From Polyodon spathula (Eukaryota; Chordata; Actinopteri; Acipenseriformes; Polyodontidae), in NCBI RefSeq assembly GCF_017654505.1, contig NC_054548.1, positions 36,759,570 to 36,823,569 of the forward strand: a DNA stretch of 64,000 bases, read 5' to 3'. Shown piece after piece: positions 46,960 to 58,877 of this stretch; positions within the stretch are counted from its first letter, which is position 1, and every line of letters starts with the position of its first letter. The translations under genes and the position numbers were made by a program. The notes beneath the pieces were generated by a model, which made no database searches, was not told where the DNA came from, and saw nothing but the letters and a program-made list of their open reading frames with translations.

Positions 46960-47810
46960 TACGTGCTCAAGGTGTAAAATACTGAGGCACGAGTGAGTGA
47001 GAATATGGTTTGCACAAGCACTGAGGCCGTCCAGAAATGGAGGTGCAGGGACTCTGAGGCGCCGAGGGCGCTGAAAGCACACAGCGCGCCATTCACCATG
47101 TGCGTCTAACGCCGGAGCATCAAGTCACCGAGGGCACCAAGGCTCTGAGGTCCCGAGGGTGATGAAGCACCGAGGGCACCTAACTAGAGCATTGAAGCAC
47201 GAAGGGTATCGAAGTTATTGAGGGTCTAAGGCCTTGAAGCCCGAGGACACTGGGGCTCTGAGGCACTGAAGACTTCTATACACCGGTCTCTCAGGTACCA
47301 AAGGTGGAACAGCACCGAGGTCACTCAGTGCAGGAAGCACCAAGGGGCATGAGGGCACTGAGGCTCCAAAAGATGCCGAAGCACTGAGGAGCGACTAAAT
47401 AATAGTACCAATGGTGCCGAAGCAATGAGGCTCTGAGCCCCTGAGGGCGCTGAAGCGCAGATTGGCGACAAGCATCAAGAGTGTCTGACTGGAGCGCCGA
47501 GGCACCGAGGACTCCAAAGCACCAAGGGTGATGTGTGCACTGAGGCTTTGAGGCCAGAGGGTGCAGAAGCAAAGTGGGGTAACGAGCCCTGACGGTGTCT
47601 AAAACTGTAGAGCACAGATAGTGCCAGTGCACCGAGGGCACCATGTGCACCAAGGGAGTGTAACACTGTGGCACCAGGGGTACCTAACATCTGAGTATTA
47701 AAGTGCTGGGGTGCCGAAGCACCGAGGCACAGAGCATCTACGCATGAGGGCGTCAAGGCACAGAGGTTCGGAGGACGCAGAGCACCGAGGATGCATGCAC
47801 CGAGAAATAT
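46960..47810. repeat. Degenerate satellite of GCACCGAGGGC-like units
   Basis: Over about 850 bp, variants of GCACCGAGG, GGGCACC, GCTCTGAGG and GCTGAAGC recur dozens of times at short irregular intervals, for example near 47040, 47130, 47170, 47310, 47500 and 47640. It is markedly GC-rich against an AT-rich background. Long reverse open frames in it result from the lack of T-rich codons and are not genes. Confidence 0.8.
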
Positions 47811-47824
47811 TTTTCAAACATAAA

Positions 47825-48120
47825 GCAGGGTGCTCCGTTTGGAGTGCAGGATGCATCGTATAGCCTCGAGATCGCAGGTTCGAATCCAGGCTATGTCACT
47901 GCCTACTGTGAGCGGGGGTTCCTAGGAGGCGGCGCACAATTGGCTGAGCGCCACCTGGGTAGGACGGGCTTAGGTCGGCAGGGCAATCCATGGTTCACTG
48001 CACACCAGTGACCCTGTGACTGATAGGGCGCCTGCCCGTCTGCAGTGGAGCCATTCAGATTTGTGTTGTCCTCCAGCCTACATGTAATTTTGTAAAAGTA
48101 AAAAAATAAATAAAAAAAAC
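47825..48120 (+). mobile_element. tRNA-derived SINE
   Basis: A tRNA-like head contains a clear RNA polymerase III B box GGTTCGAATCC (47878-47888) and a weak A box in GGAGTGCAGGATGCATCG about 40 bp upstream. The body has GGCGGCGCACAATTGGCTGA and GCGCCACCTGGGTAGG, and the 3' end is an A-rich tail (AAAAAAATAAATAAAAAAAA, 48099-48119). No target duplication was seen. Confidence 0.8.
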
Positions 48121-51106
48121 TTACTTTATATCATGCTTTCCAAGGTCTACTGTATTGCTATTAGCTAATGTAGCCTCAGACTGGGTGTGATTCTCTGTGT
48201 CTTTGGGGTAGAGTGGCCGGGTGTCTATGGTGGTCAGGAGGCAGAAAGGAGACTTAGTCTTATTCTGTTTGGGAGCAGCTACATTCTCACATGTTTCTGA
48301 CATATTTTATGGATTGTTTTCTGGTAGAGAGGTATCTAAGGAAGGCATAAGCATAGAAAGTAGTATTACAACATTTTAAATTGTAGATTTTATTGTTTTC
48401 CGAGACTACATATCTATGATTATATACTGTTGCTGCGGTAACATGTGAATGTATTATATATCCCTAACTAAACACAAATATTAAAATCTTCACTACACAC
48501 GTTTAGACAAAACTGAAGAAGACTTATGTATTACTGTTTTGTTACTCCTGTGTATTTCCTGTTACATTTATGTATTACAAGCACATTTTTACAACAAGGG
48601 ATTATAATGATACACTCTGGCATGAATAGAGTTGCTTGTGTCAAGTAGTTTTTGGCAATGTAATACTTTTTTCTACGTAGTGATTTTTTAGAAGGTTAGC
48701 GCTTATGTTTTTGTGCAGCTCAGCATTAAATCTTGTACAGCGGGGTTAAAACAGAGATTCAGCCTAGCTGGTGATGTATTAGCCTCTGGTGTCTACTTAT
48801 GATTTGAATCTCTCTAAACTAAAAGACTGTGCATTGCAGCAACAGAGAGCTGCATGGAAACAAATGAGGTGGCTGGGGCAGGCGCTGCGCCCCTCTATGG
48901 AGGCACACATCTACTGGACATTTCCATTTGTAATACATTCCAGTTAGTATTCAAAAGCAATTTTAGACATGTTAGTTTTGCAAGGGGGCAAAAATCAGAT
49001 GACCTTAGAGAGTACTTTAAGTAATATCAAGTCATAAATAAATTAAGGGCTCCATTTTGCTTCTAAGCATTTTAAAATAACAAAATGATACTTGGTGTGA
49101 CAACCAATCAGGTATAATCTATCAAAATGAAGAAGCATTTGAAACGTGTATCAATAAACTAATTGGAACAATTGGAGGGAAATGCTTAGCCTTTGGTTTT
49201 CAATTCTCAAAATCATAATTTTCTTAATCATCCTTAGTAAACAACATGAATAGTCCATCCCTTAGAAAATGGAGAGCAATTCAGTTTGAGTAAAAAAAAA
49301 ATATATATATATATATTCTGGGAACATTTGATTGATTGCTTTGTAGATTAGAAAAACAAATTAGCAATAGCTTTCAAAAGCGGATTAGGCATGATTAGTA
49401 GATCTAGAAATAAGAACAGATTTTTCTGCCACTATACGGAATGTTAAATAATTCAAAAACTACAATGATATCTATGGTTGATGCAAAAAATAAAAAAAGA
49501 TGTAGTGCCATTTGTAATAGAATGGCACATCTCTTTTAAATGAGAGATGTCTCCACATAATGTCTAATTATAAATCCAAAATGACATTTTCTGAAATGTA
49601 TAGCTAAAAACGCCTTTTACCCTATTTACAATATTATTATTTAAACATGTTGAGATTAATTGTGAGGAAAACACATCACTTTAGGAACTTTACTGCTGCA
49701 AAAAGGTGTAAATGTTTCTGGATAGCCTGTGGGCTGTATCTATAATTTATTTCTTGGATTTTCTTAGCATAAAAAAATAATCACCACAAAAGCTATTAAT
49801 GAGTAATGTTGTCAGTAAATGTACTGTAACTGATGCCTTATTTAATGTTTGTTTAGCCAAAGGCACATGTCAAAATCCCACTTCATTAAAGTTCTGATTG
49901 AGATAGTTTGTTTGTGTCCAGGTGTCTCTGGAAGGTAAGACATGAAAGAGCAAAAATAAATTATTTTTTCCTTTAATAACCAGCAACACAATCTAACTAA
50001 ATAAAGACTATTAAACATTGAGATTTTTTTTTTTTTTTTTTTTGCTGTTGGAGCCCAGCATTCTGTCTCAAGCAAACACATGATTGGTTATTTCAATGTA
50101 ACACCCACCCACTAGGGTTGCTGCTTCTCCTTTTACAAAAGTTGTGAGCTTGATGTAGGTAGGGTCTGGGGTTCTTTTTCAGGGTCTCAGTTTATTCATC
50201 AAAATTGAGTTAGGAAGGAAATGTTGGAGAGAGGTAAACAAGTGGAAAAGTCAGAGGGAATAAAGAAGGTAAAATATAAAAATCCTGTATAACGTTGGGT
50301 GAATAATGTTATAGAGAGAAAGAGGATGGTGTAAGAAAGAGAAAAAACATTATCGCCAGAGGCCTGCCGCCTGTACACATTACATGCAATCTTTGCAACA
50401 GTACAATTTAACATGTTTAATTAAAAAACACAGTATTTTAATTATTTCCCTATTTTAGTAGTTATTAACAATAACTGAGTCATTTTTACATTATGTGAAC
50501 ATATACACACTCGCTATTTCACTTTTCAGGGTTCCAGTAAATCTGCTCCACTGGCATTTCATAAAGTGGCTCTTCTCTTCATCCAGAGATTCAGAGCTCT
50601 CCGAACCCCTTCTGCTGCAATCCCTTTTGATTCAGTGCCTTAACAGGATAGTTCTGCATTTGGCCGATATAAAGCCACCTCTCTTAACCACTCAGTTACA
50701 TAAATTACACATTGTCTTCTAGTCTACTTACAGGTAATTTAATTTCTAGTATTCAGAATACTGCATAATCATAATAAATGTGTCATGACTAATACATTAC
50801 TTCATTTTCATATTGCATATAAAATGTGCTTCCATAGCATTTATACAGGTGTAGTAAAGCATCGTAACAGTGTAAAGGAGAGGTAAATGTACAGTAATAA
50901 GGTGATCTAGACATGCATGGTAAATCTAAGTTGGGCTTTAGACAATGAGTTTGGACTTCTTGCCCAAGTTTACCTCAGTGATTTCAATTAAAGGATCCTC
51001 AGTATCTGATTGTGTTATAAAAATAGTTGTATCTAGTTTCATAACAGTTAAGCTAGTGCAACACCATGATTTAGTTTCAATGATAAAAAAAAAAAAAACC
51101 ACAATA
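48121..51106. other. No recognisable gene
   Basis: About 3 kb of AT-rich sequence with A and T runs, including a T-run at 50025-50043. This is the longest stretch in the window without a recognisable element. It may be older, diverged unique sequence. Confidence 0.45.
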
Positions 51107-51180
51107 AAAAATGACATTGCTTTTATATAAGCACCATTTGTTTCTCAAGTAAAATCATTCAATCTCCACATAAACACACC

Positions 51181-51211
<31 letters not shown>

Positions 51212-52308
51212 GGGGCTTCCTGAGATCTATACCCACCTTCTGTTTTTTTGTTAATTTCTCCCCCCTTCCTTTCTAGTTTTAAATGCTTCCGGACCTGCTC
51301 GAGGATCTTTTCTCCAAGTACACTGGTTCCCTTGTTATTTAAATGCAATCCATCCCGTCTATACAGATCTCCCAATCTGGACGGTCTGTAGCCTGCCCAT
51401 TATTATGCCCCCTTTTGAATTTTTGTCTGCTTAACTCTCTGACCCTATTGATTCGGTTTCTTATTCTATCTTTGTCAGGTTAACACCTGGGCTTCCAAGC
51501 TGTTTCTTATGATACGCGCATAAAACCCCCTCACCCCTCGTCCTGTCCTCCATGTCTTTCCTATAACAGTGTATAACCCACCAAATTAAATTCCGTCCCC
51601 ATCACCTCAGCATACCACTTCTTTCTGTAACACCTATCACAATCATAGTCTACCTTTTTACGGCGCCGCGTACTTCAAGTGTCGAGCACAATTTGTCTTC
51701 TGACTACTTCTAGCATCTCTTCAGGATAAACCACTTTAATGGCGTGTTCCTACACCTGAGTTATGTTTGCGCTTCGTAGAATTTCTGATGCGGGGTCCCC
51801 ACCTCACCGATCTGTTCTCTTTTTATGTTCCAACTTCTGTCTCTCCCCCCTTTCCCCTTTCTCCTAGTTCTAAATCTCTCTCCGCACCCTCGCGCGCATC
51901 GCACGGATACTTCTCTTCCAAAGTATACTAGTTACCCTCTAGTTTTACATTTAAATGCAGAGCTCCATCCCTCTATACAGATCTCCCTCAAGCGTTGTAA
52001 GACAGTTCGTCCAATGACTCAAAGACTAGGTGACCCTCCGGTGTCTGACACCACGGTCTTCCCACCCACGTGGTATTTGATTTATTATTTCCCAGCTGTC
52101 CATATGTCCGTTGCCAAGGTGCGGGTAGTAATACCAGAAAATACTCACAGTTTTGGTTTTCCCCTCTCCTTTAATTTCTTCCTCAGCACTCTCTGTTGGG
52201 GTGTACAAAAATGACATTGCTTTTATATAAGCACCATTTGTTTCTCAAGTAAAATCATTCAATCTCCACATAAACACACCTTTTTTTTTTGGGGGGGGGG
52301 GGGGGGGG
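51107..52308. repeat. Exact 102-bp repeat offset by 1,100 bp, T10/G-run
   Basis: 51107-51208 and 52207-52308 are identical, each ending in T10 followed by a G-run (25 Gs at 51191-51215; 18 Gs, a T, then 6 Gs at 52291-52315). The DNA between contains a text block (51240-51400) and a garbled second version of the same text (51830-52000), sharing TTTAAATGCA and TCTATACAGATCTCCC in the same order. Such a structure is more typical of an assembly error at a polymerase-blocking tract than of biology. Confidence 0.85.
51145..51520 (-). pseudogene. Fragment resembling the esterase-like ORF1 end of a LINE
   Basis: In reverse GDLYRRDGLHLNNKGTSVLG occurs at 51315-51375. DGLHLN with the catalytic Asp and His is the last block of SGNH-type hydrolases, which occur in ORF1 of CR1/L2-type LINEs in fish. 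Upstream, RNRINRVRELS-like text lies near 51430-51480. The rest of the domain is not readable. Assignment is tentative and overlaps the suspect duplicated region. Confidence 0.5.
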
Positions 52309-52315
52309 TGGGGGG

Positions 52316-53879
52316 CTGGGCAATGGTTCATTAAAATCTGCAGCGTATTGTTTTTCTGTTTTTTTTTTTCAAAAAAAAAATGTTCTTGTCTCTCGATGTC
52401 TGAAAAATCCAGCTTGGTTTCTGGTTTTCTGGAAACAATAGTTTAAAACCCATTTTTAACTTAGCATTTCATGTTGAAAATACAGTGAATCATCATCAGT
52501 GCTCTTTAAAATTTGACATTCGCCTGTGCTGAAATACAAATAGAGAATACTTTTAAACTGATTCAATATTTAATATTGTTAAATTAACTAATCTGATCTT
52601 TGTATGAAAAAAAAAAAAAAAAATAGTTTTATGGCACCGCATTGTGTTGAGACTAAATGTGTGAAACCCTAAGTGCTTAAGTTAATCATCCCCTGGGGTA
52701 ATATTCAAACATGGTGTAAATGGAATTTTAAATTGAAGATTTGATCAGAGTAAAAGAGGTAAGCAATGACGTAATACGAAGAGATATAACAACCCTATTT
52801 TCACCTCATCTGGCATACTATGCAGCATAATTACATTTTGCTGTCATTTGTGAAATGACAAACATGGAAGATTCATAAATCATCATTTTTGAAAGAGCTG
52901 ACTGGTTCACACTTTAAAATTAAAACCACACAGGCATCAAGATACCAAATGTGCAAATGTGTAAAATTAATGCAATTCATTTTTTATTATTATTTTATTT
53001 TTATACATGAATACTTCTTGTAATGATTTATTCGGTATTAAAAAAGTGTGCCTGTTCTGTAAATGGATACCAACTTTTTGGGAACAGCATTGGTCTCTGC
53101 TTGGATTTAGTGATCCATTGGATTGTAAAGGCTCAAATATCTGCCAAATACAAAAAACATGCTAAATACATACTGTATACAATTATTTCCAACAAGCCCT
53201 GTGTGCATGCTGGTTCCTGCGTACCATCACCCGCATGGCATTAGCAAGCTGGCACATCAGAAACAGCAATGGCCTAAGTTCACTTAATTCTTAAAAATAT
53301 GTTGTTCCTTCTGGACCATTTTCAGACATGATGTAAAGGCATGTTGTACAGTCAGTTACACGTTATGTAATCAGACTGCTTAGCGAGGTAGGTTATTCGC
53401 TAGCGTTTATACGCTAGACTAGAAATGCATCAAACTTTTATGCAATAACCATTTTGTAAACTTATGATACCATTACATACAGCTGTTTGTTTGTTAGAAT
53501 CCAGTTTGATGGAAACCTGTTTTTGTACAATAAGTTTTGCATTTATTTTTGTGCAAAATTTTGCAATTTCCCTCAAAATTTGATCATCTTGTTGATAAAC
53601 TTATTGAATATTTTAAAATTAAAAAATGTTATAGGAAAGGAATATCAAATTTAAAGAAAAGCTGGTTTATATCGATAGACTTACATCAAAGATATTCTGT
53701 TACTCCAAAATACTCCACTCCACTGATTCTCTATAGGTGTAATTTCGTGAGACCGAACAGACTGAACAGAACTGGATAATTTGATTTGGTGAAACTGTTC
53801 CACCTTCCCGATCTGCTTGTTCGGTCGAACAGTCCTGTCTGCTCGATGAGCAGTTCCACATGGCGATGCCCCGCAGGTA
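52316..53879. other. No recognisable gene
   Basis: AT-rich. Near 53740-53850 the words GACCGAACAG, TCGGTCGAACAG and CAGTTCC suggest local inverted repeats, but I cannot delimit an element. Confidence 0.4.
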
Positions 53880-54153
53880 CAGCTATGTCCTAAAGCTTTG
53901 CATCACCTAGAACATTAGGACTGAAATATAATTTTGATATTTTATTTAATATCACGTAATCAAAGAAACTACAAAAAGATATTGCAAAAGTCTTCATGTT
54001 GAATTTTTGTCAGTTTTTTGTTAAGTACAGAAAACTACAAAGAGCTATGTAATGCAGTATGTTAACGTTGCATTATTCAGCAGGTTTTATTCTACTTTAT
54101 GAAGCAAAATGTGTTAATTCTATGGGGTGATGCAAAAAGCTTGACCATAGCTG
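53880..54153. mobile_element. Tc1/mariner-type short element (copy B), intact ends
   Basis: Left end CAGCTATGTCCTAAAGCTTT and right end (reverse) CAGCTATGGTCAAGCTTTTT, both followed by GCATCACC, form inverted repeats of about 30 bp. TA lies on both sides (53878-53879 and 54154-54155). Length is 274 bp and there is no coding frame. A truncated copy is at 36545. Confidence 0.87.
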
Positions 54154-54155
54154 TA

Positions 54156-55074
54156 CTGCTGTTTCATTGTATTCTCATAGGAGATACATTACAACTGTAC
54201 TTGCAATACTGGCAAACTACAATAAATGTAGCCTTGATTTCTCGATTTCTCAGATTGATTGCCTCAGACTCATCCATTCCATTGTCATTCCGATCCAACT
54301 GTCCACACTTGATCTGCTCCAGTCATATCGCAACTGTATTGGTACGAAACTTGCTCTTGTCTGGGTTTTGTATCGATACAGTTATACCGGGCACAGTGTA
54401 AACAAAGCATTTATTACAATAGGAGAGTCACAAGGACTGAAAGGAAGAACTTTGAGCCCAGATGAGTCTGTAGTTATGGGTGAATACAGATGAGTGTTTT
54501 AAAAGAATTTGGCAATCAAATTTAGATGCGCAGGCTGCAATGCAATGTATTTTAGAGGATGGGAGTAACTTTGATTACTCCAGCTGGGACAAGGATCAAG
54601 AAGGGTTGTAGGCTTCTGTCACCTTATAAGATACTAAAGATGAATTCAGTGACACTGAAGGCATGGCAATTCATCATTTGTGTTTGCTTGTTCTTTAATT
54701 TCTGTACCTAAAAACTGTAATATATTTACATGAAGCATTATTGTACTTGCCAGTTTCCTTGAAAGTTGGTTAATTTACTGCATATATAAAGTACTGTCAA
54801 ATCAGTTATGTGGGTATTGTTTATTAGTACTGATAGGCACCAATGTTGATGTTTTGATATGATATCGATACTGTTTGATAGCGCTAAAAATTTCCATATC
54901 ACAATATCGTGGGATTTAAAACATCCTCGTACGCACGCAGAGACATACTTTGTATTGCTAATACTGCTAAAAATAATCCTTCATATTGTGTATTAACAGG
55001 ATTGGAGCAGCTCAAAAAGTGTCTGTGCCACTGCTTGAGGCTACCGCACGCCCACAGCCATACAGACGGGTGTT
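54156..55074. other. No recognisable gene
   Basis: Open frames at 54099-54493 overlap the short element and each other in two frames and carry no motif. A run of ATCGATAC/ATATCG words lies near 54855-54915. Confidence 0.4.
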
Positions 55075-55870
55075 GAACGGAAACTTGCTGTGTTGACCGA
55101 GGAGGAGAGCATCCGCTCCATGGAGAGAACCACTACACAAAACCCTTACACTCTAAGACTGTGCTCATGGAGGCATTTCCCAGCTGAGGCGGTTTGAAGA
55201 TGCCAGAGCCCAGAAGTAGTTTCGGGAATGTTGATTCCAAACAGTACAGAGAGGGTTTGCATAGAATAGTAGTTTCCTGGAGCGGGACATTCCTTTTGTT
55301 TCCTTTATTAAATCCAGTGCTAGGATTACCATTATTGGCACCCTAGCATCAAGGCCTATGTTGTTATTAAATCTGCATGCCTGTGCTACGTGTCAACACC
55401 CAATGATGTGTGTCTGCACCAGTATTATTCAGTGATGACCCAGAAGTGGGATGTCACTCGTCTTGCTGAGTCTAGGCAGGATAGGCACAGAGCAGTTGGC
55501 TGCTAGGATGTGCATTCAGAAGAACCAGCCTGCGCTCAGGTCGCCCTTTCCACGCCAGACAGGCCCTATGAGATGGCGCTGGAGATGAGTTTGGACCCAA
55601 CCCCAAACAGAAGAGGAACCAGCCGGAGGTATCAAATGGACCGGTGGTGCCGTTCTGGTGGAGGATATGTGACAGGGAGTACCCTGTCACTTGTTCTTGA
55701 GTGCATGTGTGCCTTTATGGAAACAGCTGGGACGCGCAACAGGAGACTCATCGCTAAGAAAGTAATTGATCAGGTAGGCTCGCCCAGTGCTGAGCCCAGA
55801 AGTAAGTCAGTTTAGGGGATGTTGATTCCAAATGGTATAGAGCGGGTTTGCATCACCCAGTGTTCCCTAA
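55075..55870 (+). mobile_element. Small LTR element with paired LTR pieces
   Basis: GAGCCCAGAAGTAGTTTCGG at 55207 and GAGCCCAGAAGTAAGTCAGT at 55793 start matching segments that continue GATGTTGATTCCAAA and GGGTTTGCAT, so the region carries a direct repeat 586 bp apart. The downstream copy lies within a sequence starting TGTGACAGGGAGTACCCTGT at 55670, preceded by GGTGGAGGATA, a possible polypurine tract. The interval 55437-55669 would be a very short internal region. The 5' boundary and the end of the second LTR are approximate. Confidence 0.5.
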
Positions 55871-57156
55871 CAAGGTTTTTTTTGTAAATTGATCTGCCAA
55901 GCCATGTCTTTCAAAATGTCTTGATCACCATGGACAGCAATGGCCAATTTATACAGTTTTCTTGACAATAACTCTTACATAAAGATCAACAATAATGAGG
56001 ACATATTGTTGTTTATTCAATGCTGCGGATCCTCTTGAGACCAACTAGTAGATGTAATTTCAGGTTTTCAGGGCGATATGAAAAGAGAATATGCAACAAA
56101 ATGAACAATAAAAACACAGGGGAAACTGTAGACTAGAGTAGCATCCGGTATGTGAAGAGCAATAAAATCAGGAAAAAAAGTAAAATGTGCCATTTAAATG
56201 CCCTACAAATATTAGTAGTTTATGAATCAAACATAATACAACACAAAGTTAATTAAACATTAACAATGGGTTGGTGAGCAGATAGCTGTTATTGTGGCTG
56301 TAAAAAAAGATACATCTTGATAGTATAAATCATTTTAAATGCCAGATTAAAGCACCCCATTCACAAACCTGTTTAGTACTATAAGTACTAAGGTGAAATG
56401 CCCTTAATTTCTCCAGTTCAGCATAGTAAAGGAAACTACCTTGCATAATAAAAAAATAAACTGGCCTGCTCACAGAAGCATCTGGTTTACTGTACAGCAG
56501 CTCTCAAATATTTTCAGTAAGACTCCAATGCGGCTACAACACCCCTTTGAATCCAGGTGCTTATTGTTTCACATTTTGGAACCGGTTAGTGGTGATCGTT
56601 TTGGAAGACCCCTTACAGTGTCAGAGTAGAGCTGCTCTCAGCGTGTCAACAAATTCCTACATGCATCCACTTTAAAAAAGGGGTTTCCTAAGGATATACT
56701 TTCCAAAAACACATTATTTTTAAATATTGTTATTGTTCATATTAAGTTTATTTGAGGACTGTTTTAAAGGTTCTTTATGTTAGCATGCATACATCTATGA
56801 AACACATTTTCATTTAATTTGGCAAAGAAAAAAGCAATAACATATACTTAACAGTTTTTGTGTTGATATTTCAGTTGTTTCTTGTGATTGTGTGGGGACA
56901 TGTGTGGGTTTATAGTATAACTATGTATCTGTCTTGTTTAGATGTTTTGTTTAGGTCTGTCTTGTTTGTGTGCTTTCAATGCATTTTTTATATAGCTTTG
57001 CCAAGTTATACAGATGTGGACATCGACTAGAAACAGCTCCAAAACGTGTTTATCCAAGGGCATCTGGCCTACTTTAGTAAAGGCAATGTATGCAGCAGGT
57101 TTATTTTGTTATTTGTCCAATCCAATAATTTTGTAAGGCTGTGAATCTGAAGGAAA
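55871..57156. other. No recognisable gene
   Basis: AT-rich. The last 150 bp before 57157 should contain the left terminal repeat of the Tc1 element but do not show it. Confidence 0.4.
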
Positions 57157-58171
57157 ATGAAGACCAAAGAGCATTCTACAGAAGTTAGAGATAAAGTAAA
57201 ACAAATGCATAGATTAGAGAAAGGGTACAATATAATATCCAAGTGTTTGGATATCCCAGTGAGCACAGTTGGATCAATAATCAGGAGGTGGAAGCTGCAT
57301 CACACCACCCAGGCACTGCCAAGAAAAGGGTGTCCCTCAAAACTTAGCGCTCAAACAAGAAGGAGACTTGTGAGAGAAGCCACAGAGAGGCCAACAATCA
57401 CTTTGAAGGAGCTACTGAGTTCAGTGGCTGGGAGTGGAGTAATGGTGCACCAGTCAACCATATCAAGAGCTCTGCATAACACAGGCCTGTATGGGAGGGT
57501 GGCAAGAAAGAAGCCGTTACTCAAAAAGTACCATCTGAAAGCACGTCTGGTTTGCCAGAAAGTATGAGAGTGACCCAGCTGCGATGTGGGAAAAGGTTTT
57601 GTGGTCAGATGAGACCAAGATAGAGCTTTTTGGCCAAAACTCAAAGCGCTATGTGTGGCGCAAACCTAACACTGCCCATGCCTCAAGACACACCATCCCT
57701 ACAGTCAAGTATGGTGGTGGCAGCATCATGCCGTGGGGATGCTTCTCATCAGCAGGGACTGGGCATCTTGTTACAATTGAAGGAAGAATGGATGGAGCAA
57801 AATGCAGGAAAATACTGCAAGAAAATCTGCTTCACTCTGCTAAAAAACTGAAGCTTGGAAGGAAATTCACCTTTCAGCAGGACAATGATCCCAAGCACAA
57901 GGCCAAAGCAACATTGGAGTGGCTCAAGAACAAAAAGGTGAATGTCCTACAGTGGCCCAGTCAAAGTCCTGATCTCAATCCCATTGAGAATCTGTGGCAC
58001 TATTTGAAAAGTGCGGTCCACAAGTGTCGTCCAACCAACCTGAACAACCTGGAGCAAATCTGCCAAGAAGAATGGGCCAAAATCACTCTGACACTGTGCA
58101 AAGTGGTACATACTTACCCCAAAAGACTTAAAGCTGTTATTGCAGCAAAAGGTGGCTATACCAAATATTAA
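57157..58171 (+). pseudogene. Tc1 transposase (DD34E), one frameshift
   Basis: The start MKTKEHSTEVRDKVKQMHRL at 57157 opens the paired helix-turn-helix DNA-binding domain (STVGSIIRRWKLHH, then a hook-like PRKGCPSKLS at about 57320). The frame ends at a TGA at 57565-57567. One base over, it continues as [19 protein letters not shown], and the second piece is open from 57584 to 58171. The catalytic triad is complete: Asp in [10 protein letters not shown] (57605), Asp in [10 protein letters not shown] (57882) and Glu in DLNPIENLW (57987), with 34 residues between the last two. The end KGGYTKY is normal for Tc1. Only one frameshift is visible, so this copy is much younger or better kept than the one at 1643. 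I do not claim activity: the left terminal repeat is absent. Confidence 0.92.
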
Positions 58172-58387
58172 TGTGTGGGGGTTGAATACTTATGCAAGCA
58201 AGATATTTCAGTTTTTTATTTTTCTTAAAAATATTTCCCAACATAAAACCAATGTCACCTTACAATAATTGATTTTGAGTTTAAGTGTTTTAAAATAAAA
58301 TATCGAACAGAACGAAATTGCAATGTGCCATTTGCAATTCAGTAATATGAGAGAATTGGTCAGGGGTCTGAATACTTTTGCAAGGCA

Positions 58388-58390
<3 letters not shown>
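57157..58390 (+). mobile_element. Tc1 element, left end missing
   Basis: The right end, read in reverse, starts CAGTGCCTTGCAAAAGTATT and is followed on the outside by TA inside a long (TA)n array. The matching left end was not found upstream of the transposase, so the copy is truncated or rearranged on that side. It belongs to a different Tc1 group from the element at 1503. Confidence 0.85.

Positions 58391-58463
<73 letters not shown>
58391..58463. repeat. (TA)n microsatellite
   Basis: About 36 TA units starting exactly at the TA target of the Tc1 element. Confidence 0.96.
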
Positions 58464-58465
<2 letters not shown>

Positions 58466-58877
58466 CTCTGTTGTTGATGGTGTTGTACAAGTTAAAACTA
58501 ATGTTTACAACTTACTTGTTTATAATGTACTGATTTTCATGGTCCTTTGCGGTATGTTATAAGTGGAGTGCACCTGTACACACACACACATACACAGTCA
58601 CCACCGCTTAGAATGGGCACGTTTGTGTTAAGTAAGTGATGGACCGGTATACAGTAATCACAACAAACTAGTGTGTGCACGATTAAAAACCTTTACTTAG
58701 CCAGACTCATTACAGTAATTAAAATCGTATTGAAACGTAGAATAAAAGGTAACTTTTTAATGTAAGTGCAAAAAAAGAACTTATACAGTACAGATATATT
58801 ATTAAAAAGTGTTTCCAGTGAATAACTCTGTGATATGCATCTGTACAGTTTTTTTTTTTTTTTTGTCAGTATGGATG

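Noticed and set aside
47321..47756. Two long reverse open frames
   Set aside because: They overlap in different frames within the degenerate CACCGAGG satellite; there is no start context and no motif.
52026..52217. Reverse open frame of 63 codons
   Set aside because: It lies in the suspect duplicated region and has no motif.
58290..58562. Open frames on both strands with Tyr-Ile runs
   Set aside because: They are the translation of the (TA)n array at 58391-58463.
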